Position numbers and translations under genes: made by a program. A stretch of 64,000 nt of DNA from Plasticicumulans acidivorans (GTDB taxonomy: Bacteria; Pseudomonadota; Gammaproteobacteria; Competibacterales; Competibacteraceae), in NCBI RefSeq assembly GCF_003182095.1, contig NZ_QGTJ01000003.1, positions 310,001-374,000 on the forward strand. Direction: 5' to 3'. The notes below the pieces were generated by a model. That model was not told where the DNA came from. It ran no database searches and saw only the letters and a list, made by a program, of their open reading frames with translations. This document shows, one piece after another, positions 43,284 to 52,878 of the stretch. How positions within the stretch are numbered: the stretch's first letter is position 1; every line of letters begins with the position of its first letter.

Positions 43284-43715
43284 TCAGCGATACAGCAGAC
43301 GCAAACGCACACGCAGCCGACGCAAAAGATCCGGATCAACGGCGTCGGCTGCGATAAGCAGCGCCCGGGGCAGCCAATCACGGCTTCGCGCGAAGCGCAC
43401 GATCACCAGCCACGGCTGCACATATACCGACACCGGCTCGACCTGTTCCCAGTCCGCTGAACCTCGACCGCGCACATGCCATTCGCCATCGGCATCAATG
43501 CGGAAAACCGCTACATCCGGGTAAACGAACAGGCGCAGCTGCCGCACTGCGGACAGCGTGAGCAGCGCCGCCAGCAGCACCATGACCAGCATGGGCAAAC
43601 GGCTGTCGAACAGCGCCCAGCCACCGAGCAGATGCCCCAGCACCAGCGCACTGAACACGCTCGGCGATGAGCGCACGTTCACCTCAAGGCATGGCGAGCA
43701 TCTTGGCGAGGACAT
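43284..43715 (-). CDS. ygfX: YgfX-like membrane protein
   Basis: Protein of 143 residues with two adjacent membrane helices (about 20-38 and 42-60) followed by a soluble region with WHVRGRGS and a basic RLRVRLRLLYR end. This matches YgfX, encoded next to SdhE in gammaproteobacteria. The ATG at 43715 lies inside sdhE and overlaps it by 32 bases. YgfX has been described as the toxin CptA of a type IV toxin-antitoxin pair; a simple membrane role is also possible. Confidence 0.78.
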   Translation of the reverse strand: MSSPRCSPCLEVNVRSSPSVFSALVLGHLLGGWALFDSRLPMLVMVLLAALLTLSAVRQLRLFVYPDVAVFRIDADGEWHVRGRGSADWEQVEPVSVYVQPWLVIVRFARSRDWLPRALLIAADAVDPDLLRRLRVRLRLLYR

Positions 43716-43920
43716 GACTAACCTGCGGATCCTGCGGGGCTTCCCGTCCACTCACCCACAGCCACAACTCCGGATCCTGCATCTCGACGATGCGCTCGAA
43801 CACCGCCTGCTCCTGCGGCGTAGCCGAGTCATAGTGATGATCAAGGTAGCGGAGCATGACGATATCCAGCTCCTTCATCCCGCGGCGGCAACGCCAGTAC
43901 AGCTTTGACTTAAGGCTCAT
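43684..43920 (-). CDS. sdhE: FAD assembly factor SdhE
   Basis: Small helical protein of 78 residues needed for covalent attachment of FAD to SdhA. The key RGxxE motif is at residues 13-17 (RRGMKELDIVM). The start is the ATG at 43920 with GGAGGG upstream, not the further in-frame ATG at 43947. It lies just beyond the sdhCDAB terminator. Confidence 0.93.
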   Translation of the reverse strand: MSLKSKLYWRCRRGMKELDIVMLRYLDHHYDSATPQEQAVFERIVEMQDPELWLWVSGREAPQDPQVSHVLAKMLAMP

Positions 43921-43955
43921 CGATCCCTCCGATTCGTCAATCTGCACGAAAACAT

Positions 43956-43980
43956 AAGGGGCGACATTAAGCCGCCCCTT
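43956..43980 (-). terminator. terminator after sdhCDAB
   Basis: On the minus strand AAGGGGCG and CGCCCCTT form an eight-pair hairpin, followed by ATGTTTTC. It is placed 25 bases after the sdhB stop and before sdhE, so it should end most sdh transcripts while allowing some read-through to sdhE-ygfX. Confidence 0.72.
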
Positions 43981-44005
43981 TGATCGTCAGCGCGATGGAC
44001 GCTGC

Positions 44006-44785
44006 TTACAGGCTGCGTTCCAGCAGCAGCTTCTTGATTTCGCCGATCGCCCGCGCCGGGTTCAGACCCTTCGGACAGGTCTTCGCGCAGTTCATGATGG
44101 TATGGCAGCGGTACAGACGGAACGGATCGTTGAGATCATCCAAACGATCGCCGGTGAACTCATCGCGGCTGTCGATGATCCAGCGGTAGGCCTGGAGCAG
44201 AATTGCCGGACCGAGGTAGCGATCACTGTTCCACCAGTAGCTCGGACACGAGGTCGAGCAGCTGGCGCAAAGGATGCACTCGTACAAGCCATCGAGCTTT
44301 GCACGATCCTCTTTCGACTGCAGGCGCTCACGCTCGGGCGGCAAGGTCACCGTCTGCAGCCACGGCTTGATCGAAGCGTACTGCGCATAGAAGTGAGTCA
44401 GATCCGGCACCAGATCCTTGACCACCGGCATGTGCGGCAGCGGATAGATCTTGACGTCGCCCTCGACATCCTCGATCGCCTTGATGCACGCCAGGGTGTT
44501 GGTCCCGTCGATATTCATCGCGCAGGAACCGCAAATGCCCTCGCGGCAGGAACGCCGGAACGTCAGTGTCGGATCGATCTCGTTTTTGATCTTGATCAGC
44601 GCGTCCAGAATCATCGGGCCGCAGCTGTCCAGATCGATGTCGTAGGTATCGACACGCGGGTTCTGCCCCGCGTCCGGGTCCCAGCGATAGATCTGAAAGC
44701 TGCGCACGCGCTTGGCACCGCTCGGGGCATGGTAGGTCTTGCCCTTGCCGACGATCGAGTTCGCGGGAAGCTTGAATTCAGCCAT
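44006..44785 (-). CDS. sdhB: succinate dehydrogenase iron-sulfur subunit
   Basis: Complex II electron-transfer subunit, 259 residues. The [2Fe-2S] cysteines are in [16 protein letters not shown], the [4Fe-4S] set in [16 protein letters not shown] and the [3Fe-4S] set in [17 protein letters not shown]. The ATG at 44785 follows AGGAG; the further upstream ATG at 44836 would extend into sdhA. Last gene of sdhCDAB. Confidence 0.97.
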   Translation of the reverse strand: MAEFKLPANSIVGKGKTYHAPSGAKRVRSFQIYRWDPDAGQNPRVDTYDIDLDSCGPMILDALIKIKNEIDPTLTFRRSCREGICGSCAMNIDGTNTLACIKAIEDVEGDVKIYPLPHMPVVKDLVPDLTHFYAQYASIKPWLQTVTLPPERERLQSKEDRAKLDGLYECILCASCSTSCPSYWWNSDRYLGPAILLQAYRWIIDSRDEFTGDRLDDLNDPFRLYRCHTIMNCAKTCPKGLNPARAIGEIKKLLLERSL

Positions 44786-44801
44786 TTTTCTCCAGCTCCT
44801 A

Positions 44802-46592
44802 TCAGTAGACCCGCTTCTTCGGCGCGATGTACTCAATCTCGTCGGTCAGCGTGTAGGTGTGCACCGGTCGATAGTCGATGTTCACCTTTCCGCCTTCAGC
44901 CACGGAAGCCAGCGTGTGCTTCATCCAGTTGGCATCATCACGCTCCGGATAGTCCTCGTGGGCGTGGGCGCCGCGGCTCTCCTTACGATTGTTCGCGGAA
45001 GCCATCGTCACCAGTGCGCAACCGAGCAGGTTGTGCAGCTCCAGCGTCTCCACCAGATCGGAGTTCCAGATCAGGCTGCGATCAGAGACCTTGACGTCCT
45101 CGAACGAGTTATAGAGCTCGGTAATGGCCTCAAGCCCTTCCTCCAAGGAAGCATCGGTGCGGAACACGGCGGCATCATTCTGCATCGTACGCTGCATCGC
45201 AGCGCGGATCTGCGCAGTCGACTTCGAGCCGTTGGCGTTGCGAATCTGATCGAAGCGCTCGACGATCGCGTCGACGGCACCGGCCGGCAGCGGTTTCTGC
45301 GAGGCGCCCGGTGTAACCGTTTCAGCGCAGCGATTCGCAGCGGCGCGGCCGAAGACGACCAGATCGAGCAGCGAATTCGAACCGAGCCGATTGGCTCCGT
45401 GCACCGACACGCAGGCGGCTTCGCCGATGGCCATCAGGCCCGGAACGACCGCATCCGGGTTGCCGTCGACCAGATTGACGACTTCACCGTGATAGTTCGT
45501 CGGAATACCGCCCATGTTGTAGTGGACGGTCGGCAGCACCGGGATCGGCTCCTTGGTGACATCGACACCGGCGAAAATCTTCGCGGTTTCGGCGATGCCC
45601 GGCAGGCGCTCATTGATGACTTCGGGACCGAGGTGTTCAAGGTGCAGGTAGATGTGGTCCTGATGCGGACCGACGCCACGCCCTTCGCGGATCTCGATGG
45701 TCATCGAGCGCGACACCACGTCGCGCGAGGCCAGATCCTTGGCGTTGGGGGCATAACGCTCCATGAAGCGCTCGCCCTGGGCGTTCGTCAGATACCCGCC
45801 TTCGCCGCGGCAGCCTTCAGTCAGCAGGCAACCGGCGCCGTAAATGCCGGTCGGGTGGAACTGCACGAATTCCATGTCCTGCAGCGGCAGTCCCGCACGC
45901 AGCACCATGCCGTTGCCGTCGCCGGTACAGGTGTGTGCCGAGGTCGCCGAGAAGTAGGCACGGCCGTAACCACCGGTCGCCAGGACGACGCGCTGGGCAC
46001 GGAACACATGCAAGGTGCCTTCAGCGAGATCCCAGGCCACGACACCGCGGCAGGTGCCGTTGTCCATGATCAGATCCAGCGCGAAGTACTCGATGAAGAA
46101 CTCAGCGTGGTGACGTAGCGACTGCTGATACAGCGTATGCAGAATCGCGTGACCGGTACGGTCCGCCGCCGCGCAGGTGCGCTGCGCCTGGCCTTCGCCG
46201 AAATTGGTGGTCATGCCACCGAACGGGCGCTGGTAGATCTTGCCTTCCTCGGTACGCGAGAACGGCACACCCTGATGCTCAAGCTCGATGATCGCCGGGA
46301 TGGCCTCACGGCACATGTATTCGATGGCGTCCTGATCGCCGAGCCAGTCGGAGCCCTTGACCGTGTCATACATATGCCACTGCCAGCAGTCCGGCCCCAT
46401 GTTGCCCAGTGCGGCGGAAATGCCGCCCTGCGCCGCCACGGTGTGCGAGCGGGTCGGGAACACTTTCGTCAGACAGGCAGTGCGCAGCCCCTTCTGCGCC
46501 ATGCCAAACGTCGCGCGCAAGCCTGCTCCGCCGGCGCCGACGACAACCACGTCGTAAGTATGTTCGACGATCTTATAATCGGTGGTAGCCAT
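44802..46592 (-). CDS. sdhA: succinate dehydrogenase flavoprotein subunit
   Basis: Catalytic subunit of complex II, 596 residues, oxidising succinate to fumarate. [18 protein letters not shown] binds FAD, and [12 protein letters not shown] contains the His that carries the covalent flavin. HRDGSA-like regions and [17 protein letters not shown] match the active site. SdhE and a DUF1674 protein encoded on either side are its expected assembly partners. Confidence 0.97.
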   Translation of the reverse strand: MATTDYKIVEHTYDVVVVGAGGAGLRATFGMAQKGLRTACLTKVFPTRSHTVAAQGGISAALGNMGPDCWQWHMYDTVKGSDWLGDQDAIEYMCREAIPAIIELEHQGVPFSRTEEGKIYQRPFGGMTTNFGEGQAQRTCAAADRTGHAILHTLYQQSLRHHAEFFIEYFALDLIMDNGTCRGVVAWDLAEGTLHVFRAQRVVLATGGYGRAYFSATSAHTCTGDGNGMVLRAGLPLQDMEFVQFHPTGIYGAGCLLTEGCRGEGGYLTNAQGERFMERYAPNAKDLASRDVVSRSMTIEIREGRGVGPHQDHIYLHLEHLGPEVINERLPGIAETAKIFAGVDVTKEPIPVLPTVHYNMGGIPTNYHGEVVNLVDGNPDAVVPGLMAIGEAACVSVHGANRLGSNSLLDLVVFGRAAANRCAETVTPGASQKPLPAGAVDAIVERFDQIRNANGSKSTAQIRAAMQRTMQNDAAVFRTDASLEEGLEAITELYNSFEDVKVSDRSLIWNSDLVETLELHNLLGCALVTMASANNRKESRGAHAHEDYPERDDANWMKHTLASVAEGGKVNIDYRPVHTYTLTDEIEYIAPKKRVY

Positions 46593-46598
46593 GAATCC

Positions 46599-46979
46599 TC
46601 AGCCTCCGAAGGCGATCTTGAGTACGGAGATGACAGCCGTCGCGCCAGCGATGATGACGACGAAGTTCATCGCCAGCAGCGAAGCAAGCTTGATCATCTC
46701 GCCATGCACGTAGTCTTCGATCACCACCTGCAGGCCAAGCTTGGCGTGGTAGAACATGGTCACCAGCAGCGCGACGAGCAGCGCCGCATTGAACGGCTGC
46801 CCCACCCAGGACTTCATCGTGGCGTAGTCGGCATGGGCGACCGAAATCAGCGAAATCGCGAACCAAAGCACCAGCGGCACGAGAATGACAGCGGTCAGAC
46901 GCTGCACCCACCAGTGCTCTACGCCACTTTTGGCAGAACCCAGGCCGCGAACACGGGCAAGCGGATTACGTAAGCTCAT
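46599..46979 (-). CDS. sdhD: succinate dehydrogenase membrane anchor subunit
   Basis: 126-residue membrane anchor with three helices. HWWVQRLTAVILVPLVLWF contains the quinone-site region and FYHAKLGLQVVIEDYVH the haem and quinone-facing residues. Of three consecutive ATGs the one at 46979 has the best spacing to GAGGGGG. Confidence 0.94.
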   Translation of the reverse strand: MSLRNPLARVRGLGSAKSGVEHWWVQRLTAVILVPLVLWFAISLISVAHADYATMKSWVGQPFNAALLVALLVTMFYHAKLGLQVVIEDYVHGEMIKLASLLAMNFVVIIAGATAVISVLKIAFGG

Positions 46980-46990
46980 CATCATCCCCC

Positions 46991-47368
46991 TCAGACAGCG
47001 ATGACCCAGCAGATGAACGTCAAGGCAGCCGAGGTGGCCAGAACCATCTTGCCGGTCTTGTATGCGGTGGGAATGTCATAACCCCGGCCGGAATCCCAGT
47101 ACAGATGACGGATGCCGTTGCAGAGGTGGTAAAACAAAGCCCACGTCCAGCCGAACAGCACCAGCAACCCGAGCATCGAACCCAGTACGTGCTGCGCTTT
47201 TTCATAGGCTTCCGGGCCGATGGCAGCGGATATCAGCCAGTAGACGAGCAGCAGCGAGCCTACTGACAGCACGACGCCCGTAGCGCGGTGCATGATTGAT
47301 AGAACCGACGTCAACTGCGGCTTATAAACCTGAAGATGCGGCGAAAGCGGCCGCTTATCCGTTGCCAT
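46991..47368 (-). CDS. sdhC: succinate dehydrogenase cytochrome b556 subunit
   Basis: 125-residue cytochrome b subunit with three membrane helices. RPLSPHLQVYKPQLTSVLSIMHRATGV is the SdhC signature in two pieces (SPHLQVYKP and SIMHRATG), and the haem-ligating His is in FYHLCNGIRHLYWD. First gene of sdhCDAB; GAGGTGG precedes the ATG. The leader contains an unusually strong hairpin (47450-47487). Confidence 0.95.
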   Translation of the reverse strand: MATDKRPLSPHLQVYKPQLTSVLSIMHRATGVVLSVGSLLLVYWLISAAIGPEAYEKAQHVLGSMLGLLVLFGWTWALFYHLCNGIRHLYWDSGRGYDIPTAYKTGKMVLATSAALTFICWVIAV

Positions 47369-47449
47369 GTATGTCCACCTCGTGATGCTGGCCTGACGCT
47401 GGTTTATCGTTCTAGTCCGACCACCCGGGAGTGGCCGAAGCCCTCACAG

Positions 47450-47487
47450 CGGAACCGTTTGCACACCTCCGTATGCAAACGGTTCCG
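47450..47487 (-). other. 14-pair hairpin in the sdhC leader
   Basis: CGGAACCGTTTGCA (47450-47463) is perfectly complementary to TGCAAACGGTTCCG (47474-47487), with a ten-base loop that reads GGAGG on the minus strand. No U-tract follows on either strand, so it is not a standard terminator. It stands about 80 bases ahead of the sdhC start and may be an operator or an RNA control element. Confidence 0.6.
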
Positions 47488-47512
47488 ACAAAAAACGGCG
47501 AAAAAACACGGA

Positions 47513-47541
47513 CATTACGCCAGAGATCATTTGGCGTAATG
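47513..47541 (-). terminator. possible terminator after the DUF1674 gene
   Basis: CATTACGCC and GGCGTAATG form a nine-pair hairpin with an 11-base loop. On the minus strand a run of six T residues follows after seven bases. It could partly separate the DUF1674 gene from sdhC. Confidence 0.45.
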
Positions 47542-47646
47542 CACGGCAAATGAATTCAGGGGCCGTTAATTGATTCAATGCGCCATACACACCGCGCAAG
47601 ACCAATGAACATGCCGGCAATAGCCACGCCCTGTTAATGGCCAATT

Positions 47647-47859
47647 TCAGAAATCGATACAACGACCGTTCTTTTCCCAATCACCGTAGCGCGTTGGCTC
47701 CGGCCCTCGACGCCCCCCCACCTCGGAAGTCGCCGTCACGTTATGGGATGTCGCATCGGCGGCGGCTCCCTCCGCTACACCGCTGCCACCCTGAGCTTGG
47801 AGCTCAGCAGAAACAGAGAATTCGGACGCGTCTTGCGAGGCCTCGCGCGAATCCGTCAT
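47647..47859 (-). CDS. DUF1674 / succinate dehydrogenase assembly factor 4 homologue
   Basis: Short protein of 70 residues. Its last 23 residues carry the highly conserved SdhAF4 (DUF1674) signature, with GPEPTRYGDWE followed by a Cys-Ile-Asp-Phe end. In mitochondria and alphaproteobacteria this family chaperones flavinylated SdhA before it joins SdhB. The N-terminal 45 residues are Ala/Ser/Glu-rich and probably disordered. The ATG at 47859 has GAGAGGAG six bases upstream. It lies upstream of sdhC, in the same direction, with a leader region between. The longer open frame to 48015 is not needed. Confidence 0.85.
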   Translation of the reverse strand: MTDSREASQDASEFSVSAELQAQGGSGVAEGAAADATSHNVTATSEVGGRRGPEPTRYGDWEKNGRCIDF

Positions 47860-48060
47860 AGTCGCTCCTCTCCCATTCGCACAGTCGCTCTGAACCCTGG
47901 CAAAAAAACATGCCGACGCGAAGTGCGGTTTTTGTATTGGCTGCGCATTATGCGGATTGACGCAAAACCTTGCAACGCGAGCCCCTCCCACTTGACACGC
48001 TTCCGCATCCTGCAAACGAAATTCCGCTGATCAGCAATCCACAAAGGCTTATCCCGTCTC

Positions 48061-49104
48061 ATGAATCACGATTGGGCGTCTTTCTTGAGTGAATATCGTC
48101 AGTCATCGCCGACTGCCACGCTCTGCGGCGCTGACGGCATACGTGCCCTGAGCGGGCCCGGAATCCTCTGTGCAGCGGAATCCTGGAGTCTCGCGCAGGC
48201 GCACGGCAGGGATGCAATCGCATTCCTGCAGGGGCAGCTGACCCAGGACGTGCGACGCATCGACCGCAGCACCAGCCTACCCGCCGCATACTGCAGCCCC
48301 AAAGGACGGGTACTGAGCACACTGCGCCTGTTCCTTCATCACGAAGATGTCGGACTGATCCTGCCAGCCGAACGCCGCACCGCCGTGCTGGAGCGCCTGA
48401 GCAAGTTCATTCTGCGCGCCGACGTTCACCTCAGTCCGACTGACGACCGGGTAACGTTTGGCTGCGCCGGCTCCGAGGCAGCTGGAATCCTCGCCTCAGT
48501 GCTGGGCATCGATCTGCCGGAAACACCGAACCACGCAAGCAGCACCCCGGATACCACGGTACTGCGCCTGCCCGCTCCGGTGGCCCGTTTCATCGTCATC
48601 ACCACCAGCGAGCGGGCAAAGCCGCTCTGGCTCGGCTGTATAGAGGCCGGACTGCAGGTAACCGATGACGACACCTGGCGCTGGCTGGATATCGCCGCCG
48701 GCGCCGCCGAAATCGGCCCGACCGGGGTTGAAACATACACGCCGCAGATGCTCAACCTGCAGTTGACCGATGCCGTCAGCTTCACGAAAGGCTGCTACAC
48801 CGGACAGGAAGTCGTTGCGCGGACGCAGTATCTCGGCGAGGTGAAGCGCAGGCTCTATCGCGCCCACATCGACGACACCCGCAGACCGCAAGCCGATGTA
48901 GCGCTATGGGCGCCAGGCGAAACCGAAGCCGAGCAGACGATCGGACGTCTACTGACCGTCAGCCCCCATCCCGATGGCGGCTTTGCGGCGCTTGCCGTCG
49001 TACAGGTTCACGCAACGGCAGCCGCCGAAGTTCGGCTGCAGGATGAAAACGGACCGATCGTCACACTGGAATCCCTGACGCCCGATCTTGAGGAAGAGGA
49101 CTGA
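48061..49104 (+). CDS. ygfZ: folate-binding Fe-S assembly protein YgfZ
   Basis: COG0354/GcvT-like protein of 347 residues that uses tetrahydrofolate in the repair or maturation of some Fe-S enzymes. LQGQLTQDVR is near the N-terminus and KGCYTGQEVVART, with the essential Cys around residue 244, is the diagnostic motif. It is divergent from the DUF1674-sdh genes, which encode an Fe-S flavoprotein complex, a sensible neighbourhood. Confidence 0.93.
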   Translation: MNHDWASFLSEYRQSSPTATLCGADGIRALSGPGILCAAESWSLAQAHGRDAIAFLQGQLTQDVRRIDRSTSLPAAYCSPKGRVLSTLRLFLHHEDVGLILPAERRTAVLERLSKFILRADVHLSPTDDRVTFGCAGSEAAGILASVLGIDLPETPNHASSTPDTTVLRLPAPVARFIVITTSERAKPLWLGCIEAGLQVTDDDTWRWLDIAAGAAEIGPTGVETYTPQMLNLQLTDAVSFTKGCYTGQEVVARTQYLGEVKRRLYRAHIDDTRRPQADVALWAPGETEAEQTIGRLLTVSPHPDGGFAALAVVQVHATAAAEVRLQDENGPIVTLESLTPDLEEED

Positions 49105-49118
49105 AAACGCCTTTATGC

Positions 49119-50180
49119 TCAGTCTTGGGCGATCATGTTGAGCGCCTTGATCGCCTCCTGCTCGTACTCACGAACCAGCCGATCGAGCAGTTCGCGATGT
49201 CCCTGTTGCTGCACCAGCTCGACACCGATACGGGTGACATCGCCGACTGCAGTCGTCCAGCGCACGAGCACGGTCATCGTCAGCTCGATCTTGCGCAAAC
49301 GTGTCCCCAGACTGCCACTGCACTGCACCTGGATACCGGGTCGCAATCTGGCGACGCCAGACACATCCAGCCGCATACCGCTGACAGAAAAATCGCGCAG
49401 ATAAGCCGTGGGCGCTTCGCCGTCTGGCAGCTGCAGCCGAAAAACCGCCTCGCCCGGGACTTCGACACGCAGACGCTGGCGCAAACCCTGAGGATGATCG
49501 CGCAGCCCGGCGATACGCAGCACCAGCGCATCCGCACTGGCCGCATACCGCTCAAAGCGCACCAGACGCCCTGGATCGTCCGTCGGTGCGTAGACGATGC
49601 AGCCGCGCTCTCCAGCGGCCAATACGGTCGATAAGCGCGGCGTGCGGCCGACCGTCAGGTAATACTCGTCGAGATCCACGAACGGTGCCGTCGCCGGAAC
49701 CTGCAGCTCACGAAAGTAATTGAAGAACTCGACCTGCCCGTTAGCCCGCCACTGCGCCTGCAGCGCATGCAGCAGCTGTGCATCATGCTCAGCGCGAGCG
49801 CGCAGGGCGCTGCCGTCGTCCGCCCCTTCGGCAGCGTGCTCGCCGAAACGCTCGATGAATGCGTTATGTATCTGCTGATGCTGCAAGAACAAGGTACGCA
49901 ACGCATCCAACGCTTCCAGCGGTGTCCGCTCCTGTGCATCGGCAAGAAGCGCTTCCAGATCAAACAGCTGGCAGCGCAGCAGGGTCTTCAGCAGAGCCCC
50001 TGATGGATAACCTGCGGCAATGCCGGCTGCAATGACCTCCTCAAGCTCCATTGGCGACGGATGCCCCAGCACCAGAGCCGCCAGTGCCTGCACGACTCGG
50101 TCATCGGGCGATCCAGCCCCCACCGCCGCGGCCAGCGCCGAGCGGCAATTCCAGAGCACTTCTTCCTGCGTCGCCACCAC
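49119..50180 (-). CDS. PilZ domain-containing protein
   Basis: 353-residue cytoplasmic protein. The N-terminal 200 residues are helical with no family I recognise. The C-terminal part (about 235-335) looks like a PilZ domain: RQRLRVEVPGEAVFRL holds the RxxxR-like start and LRDFSVSGMRLDV the D/NxSxxG motif, followed by LRPGIQVQ. It would bind cyclic di-GMP. It lies ten bases upstream of lysS and may share its transcript. Its output is unknown; it could answer the cyclic di-GMP system hinted at by the GGDEF/EAL protein at 60 kb. Confidence 0.75.
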   Translation of the reverse strand: MVATQEEVLWNCRSALAAAVGAGSPDDRVVQALAALVLGHPSPMELEEVIAAGIAAGYPSGALLKTLLRCQLFDLEALLADAQERTPLEALDALRTLFLQHQQIHNAFIERFGEHAAEGADDGSALRARAEHDAQLLHALQAQWRANGQVEFFNYFRELQVPATAPFVDLDEYYLTVGRTPRLSTVLAAGERGCIVYAPTDDPGRLVRFERYAASADALVLRIAGLRDHPQGLRQRLRVEVPGEAVFRLQLPDGEAPTAYLRDFSVSGMRLDVSGVARLRPGIQVQCSGSLGTRLRKIELTMTVLVRWTTAVGDVTRIGVELVQQQGHRELLDRLVREYEQEAIKALNMIAQD

Positions 50181-50190
50181 CCGTCCGCGC

Positions 50191-51699
50191 CTACTCTGGC
50201 CGCATGTGCGGGAACAGAATCACTTCGCGAATCGACGGCTGATCGGCCAGCAGCATCACCAGTCGATCGATGCCGATACCTTCGCCGGCAGTCGGTGGCA
50301 AACCGAATTCGAGCGCCCGCACATAATCGGCGTCGTAGTGCATCGCCTCCTGATCACCGGCATCTTTCTGCCGCACCTGCTCGCGGAAGCGTTCGGCCTG
50401 ATCCTCGGCGTCGTTCAACTCGGAGAAACCATTGGCGATTTCGCGGCCACCGATGAAGAACTCGAAGCGGTCGGTGACCTCGGGGTTGTCATCATTACGC
50501 CGCGCCAGTGGCGACACTTCCGTCGGATACGCCGTGATGAAGGTCGGGTGGCGCAGCTTGTGCTCGACGGTCTCCTCGAAGATCAGCGTCTGCACCTTGC
50601 CAAGGCCATCGGCATCTTTGAACGGTACGCCGAGACGCGTGGCCAGTGCCCGCGCTGCATCGAGCGTCGCCAGATCCACGGCCACCACGCCATCGTTGTG
50701 CTCGACGATGGATTCAGGAATCGTCATCCGCGCAAACGGCTTGCCGAAGTCGTAAACCTCGCCCTGATACGGCACCTCGGTGCTGCCAAGAATCTCCAGC
50801 GCCATGCCGCGCAGCAGCGCCTCGGTCAGGTCCATCAGATCGTGGTAGTCGGCGTAGGCCTGATAGAACTCGATCATCGTGAACTCGGGGTTGTGCCGGG
50901 TCGACAAGCCCTCGTTACGGAAATTGCGGTTGATCTCGTAGACCCGCTCAAAGCCTCCGACCACCAGACGCTTGAGATACAGCTCCGGGGCGATGCGCAG
51001 GAACAGCTCCATGTCGAGCGCATTGTGATGCGTGACGAACGGACGTGCCGCGGCGCCGCCGGGAATGACGTGCATCATCGGCGTCTCGACTTCCATGAAC
51101 TGGCGGGCGTCGAGGAAGTCACGCACGAAGCGGATCACGCGGTTGCGGATCTGAAAGGTACGCCGCGTCGAATCGTTCATGATCAAATCGACGTAGCGCT
51201 GCCGATAACGCACTTCCTGATCGGTCAGGCCGTGGAATTTCTCCGGCAGCGGGCGCAGCGACTTGGTCAGCAGACGCAGCTGCTCCACCTTGACCGACAG
51301 CTCTCCGGTCTTGGTGCGCATCAGCACGCCTTCGGCACCCAGGATGTCGCCGACATCCCAGCCCTTGAAGGCCGCATAAACCGACTCGCCGACCGTGTCG
51401 CGCTGGACGAACAGCTGAATCGAACCGCTCATGTCCTTGATCGACGCAAAGCTCGCCTTGCCCATGACGCGCTTGGCCATCATCCGCCCGGCCAGCGTCA
51501 CGCGGACCGGCTGCGCTTCGAATGCTTCCGCCGATGTTTCCAGATAGCGCTGCTGCAGCTCTGCAGCCAGGTTGTCACGGCGGAAATCGTTCGGAAACGC
51601 CGTGCCGGTTTCACGCAGCTCGGTGAGTTTGCGGCGGCGTTCCGCAATCAGCTTGTTCTCGTCCTGCGGCGCTTCTGGCGTAGTGGAAACTTCAGTCAT
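50191..51699 (-). CDS. lysS: lysyl-tRNA synthetase, class II
   Basis: Class IIb synthetase of 502 residues. An N-terminal OB-fold anticodon domain ([18 protein letters not shown]) is followed by motif 2 ([20 protein letters not shown]) and motif 3 ([15 protein letters not shown]). The prfB-lysS order downstream of RF2 matches the prfB-lysS operon of enterobacteria, with an 80-base gap. Confidence 0.97.
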   Translation of the reverse strand: MTEVSTTPEAPQDENKLIAERRRKLTELRETGTAFPNDFRRDNLAAELQQRYLETSAEAFEAQPVRVTLAGRMMAKRVMGKASFASIKDMSGSIQLFVQRDTVGESVYAAFKGWDVGDILGAEGVLMRTKTGELSVKVEQLRLLTKSLRPLPEKFHGLTDQEVRYRQRYVDLIMNDSTRRTFQIRNRVIRFVRDFLDARQFMEVETPMMHVIPGGAAARPFVTHHNALDMELFLRIAPELYLKRLVVGGFERVYEINRNFRNEGLSTRHNPEFTMIEFYQAYADYHDLMDLTEALLRGMALEILGSTEVPYQGEVYDFGKPFARMTIPESIVEHNDGVVAVDLATLDAARALATRLGVPFKDADGLGKVQTLIFEETVEHKLRHPTFITAYPTEVSPLARRNDDNPEVTDRFEFFIGGREIANGFSELNDAEDQAERFREQVRQKDAGDQEAMHYDADYVRALEFGLPPTAGEGIGIDRLVMLLADQPSIREVILFPHMRPE

Positions 51700-51779
51700 G
51701 GCGTTGGGCTAGATGTCTTCAGTGAAAACGATGGCGGAGCAGCCTGGCTGGCAACAAAACCAGGCCGCAGTCGAATGCA

Positions 51780-52878
51780 TTACAGCCCGCTCTTCAGGCT
51801 GGCCTCGATGAACGGGTCGAGATCACCGTCGAGGACGGCCTGCGGGTTACCGGTCTCGTGGCCCGTGCGCAAATCCTTGATCCGCGACTGATCGAGCACG
51901 TACGAGCGAATCTGGCTGCCCCAGCCGATATCGGCCTTGCTGTCTTCCACCGCCTGCGACGCCGCACGCCGTTTCTGCATCTCCATCTCATAGAGTTTCG
52001 ATTGCAGCTGCTTCATCGCCGTCGAACGATTCTTGTGCTGCGAACGGTCACTCTGACAGGCGACGACGATACCCGAGGGCACGTGCGTGATGCGGATCGC
52101 CGACTCGGTACGGTTGACGTGCTGACCACCGGCACCGGAAGCGCGGAAGGTGTCGACCTTGAGGTCGGCCGGGTTGATCTCGATCTCGATGCGATCATCG
52201 ATCTCGGGGGAAACGAACACCGAGGTGAAGCTGGTGTGACGACGGTTGTCGGAATCGAACGGCGATTTACGCACCAGCCGGTGCACGCCGGTTTCCGTCC
52301 GCAGCCAGCCGTAGGCGTATTCACCTTCGAAACGGATCGTGCAGGACTTGATGCCGGCGACTTCCCCTTCGGAGACTTCAAGGATCTCGGTCTTGAAGCC
52401 GCGGCGCTCACCCCAGCGCAAGTACATGCGCATCAGCATCTCGGCCCAGTCCTGCGCCTCGGTACCGCCGGCACCGGCCTGAATGTCGAGGAAGGCGTTA
52501 CAGCCATCCGCCTCGCCGGAAAACATGCGGCGGAATTCCAGATCGGCGATCTGCTTCTCGAAGCGCTCCAGATCCTTGGCCACCGCGCCCACCGCAGCTT
52601 CATCCTGCTCCTCTGCGGCCATGTCGAGCAGGTCGGCGGCGTCCTTCAGACCCTTGCCCATCGAATCCAGGCCGAGCACGACGCGTTCGAGCGACGCACG
52701 CTCGCGACCGAGCGCCTGCGCCCGCTCGGCGTCGTCCCATACATTCGGCTGCTCCAGCTCGCGGACAACTTCGGTCAAGCGTTCCTGCTTGCGATCGAAG
52801 TCAAAGATACCCCCTAAGAGCCGCGGATCGCTCTTCCAACTCGTTGATCTGGTTGTAGTAAGGGTTTAGCTCAAGCAT
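51780..52878 (-). CDS. prfB: peptide chain release factor 2, with programmed +1 frameshift
   Basis: RF2 recognises UGA and UAA and releases the peptide through the GGQ loop ([13 protein letters not shown]); the stop-codon tripeptide region reads SPFDS. The reading frame is split: ATG at 52878, 25 codons, then in-frame TGA at 52801-52803; translation resumes one base on (GAC at 52802-52800). Skipping one T gives a 365-residue protein, the same length as E. coli RF2. The shift site shows AGGGGG three bases before CTT-TGA-C, the classical autoregulatory signal. A reading of only the downstream part would start wrongly at a TTG at 52778. Confidence 0.97.
52801..52815 (-). promoter_or_regulatory. 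prfB programmed frameshift site
   Basis: The minus-strand string AGGGGG TAT CTT TGA C contains the internal Shine-Dalgarno-like element, the slippery CTT codon and the poorly terminating UGAC context. Low RF2 lets the ribosome slip +1, so RF2 controls its own synthesis. Seen directly in the sequence. Confidence 0.95.

Noticed and set aside
44739-46118. A 459-codon open frame antisense to sdhA
   Set aside because: A compositional shadow of sdhA; no recognisable domain, and both strands cannot easily be coding with the sdhA motifs intact.
47444-47680. A 78-codon minus-strand frame between sdhC and the DUF1674 gene
   Set aside because: It runs through both hairpins and overlaps the end of the DUF1674 gene in another frame; no motif or good ribosome site.
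50020-51891. A 623-codon open frame antisense to lysS
   Set aside because: Covers lysS and parts of both neighbours on the opposite strand, with residue patterns typical of GC-driven antisense frames.
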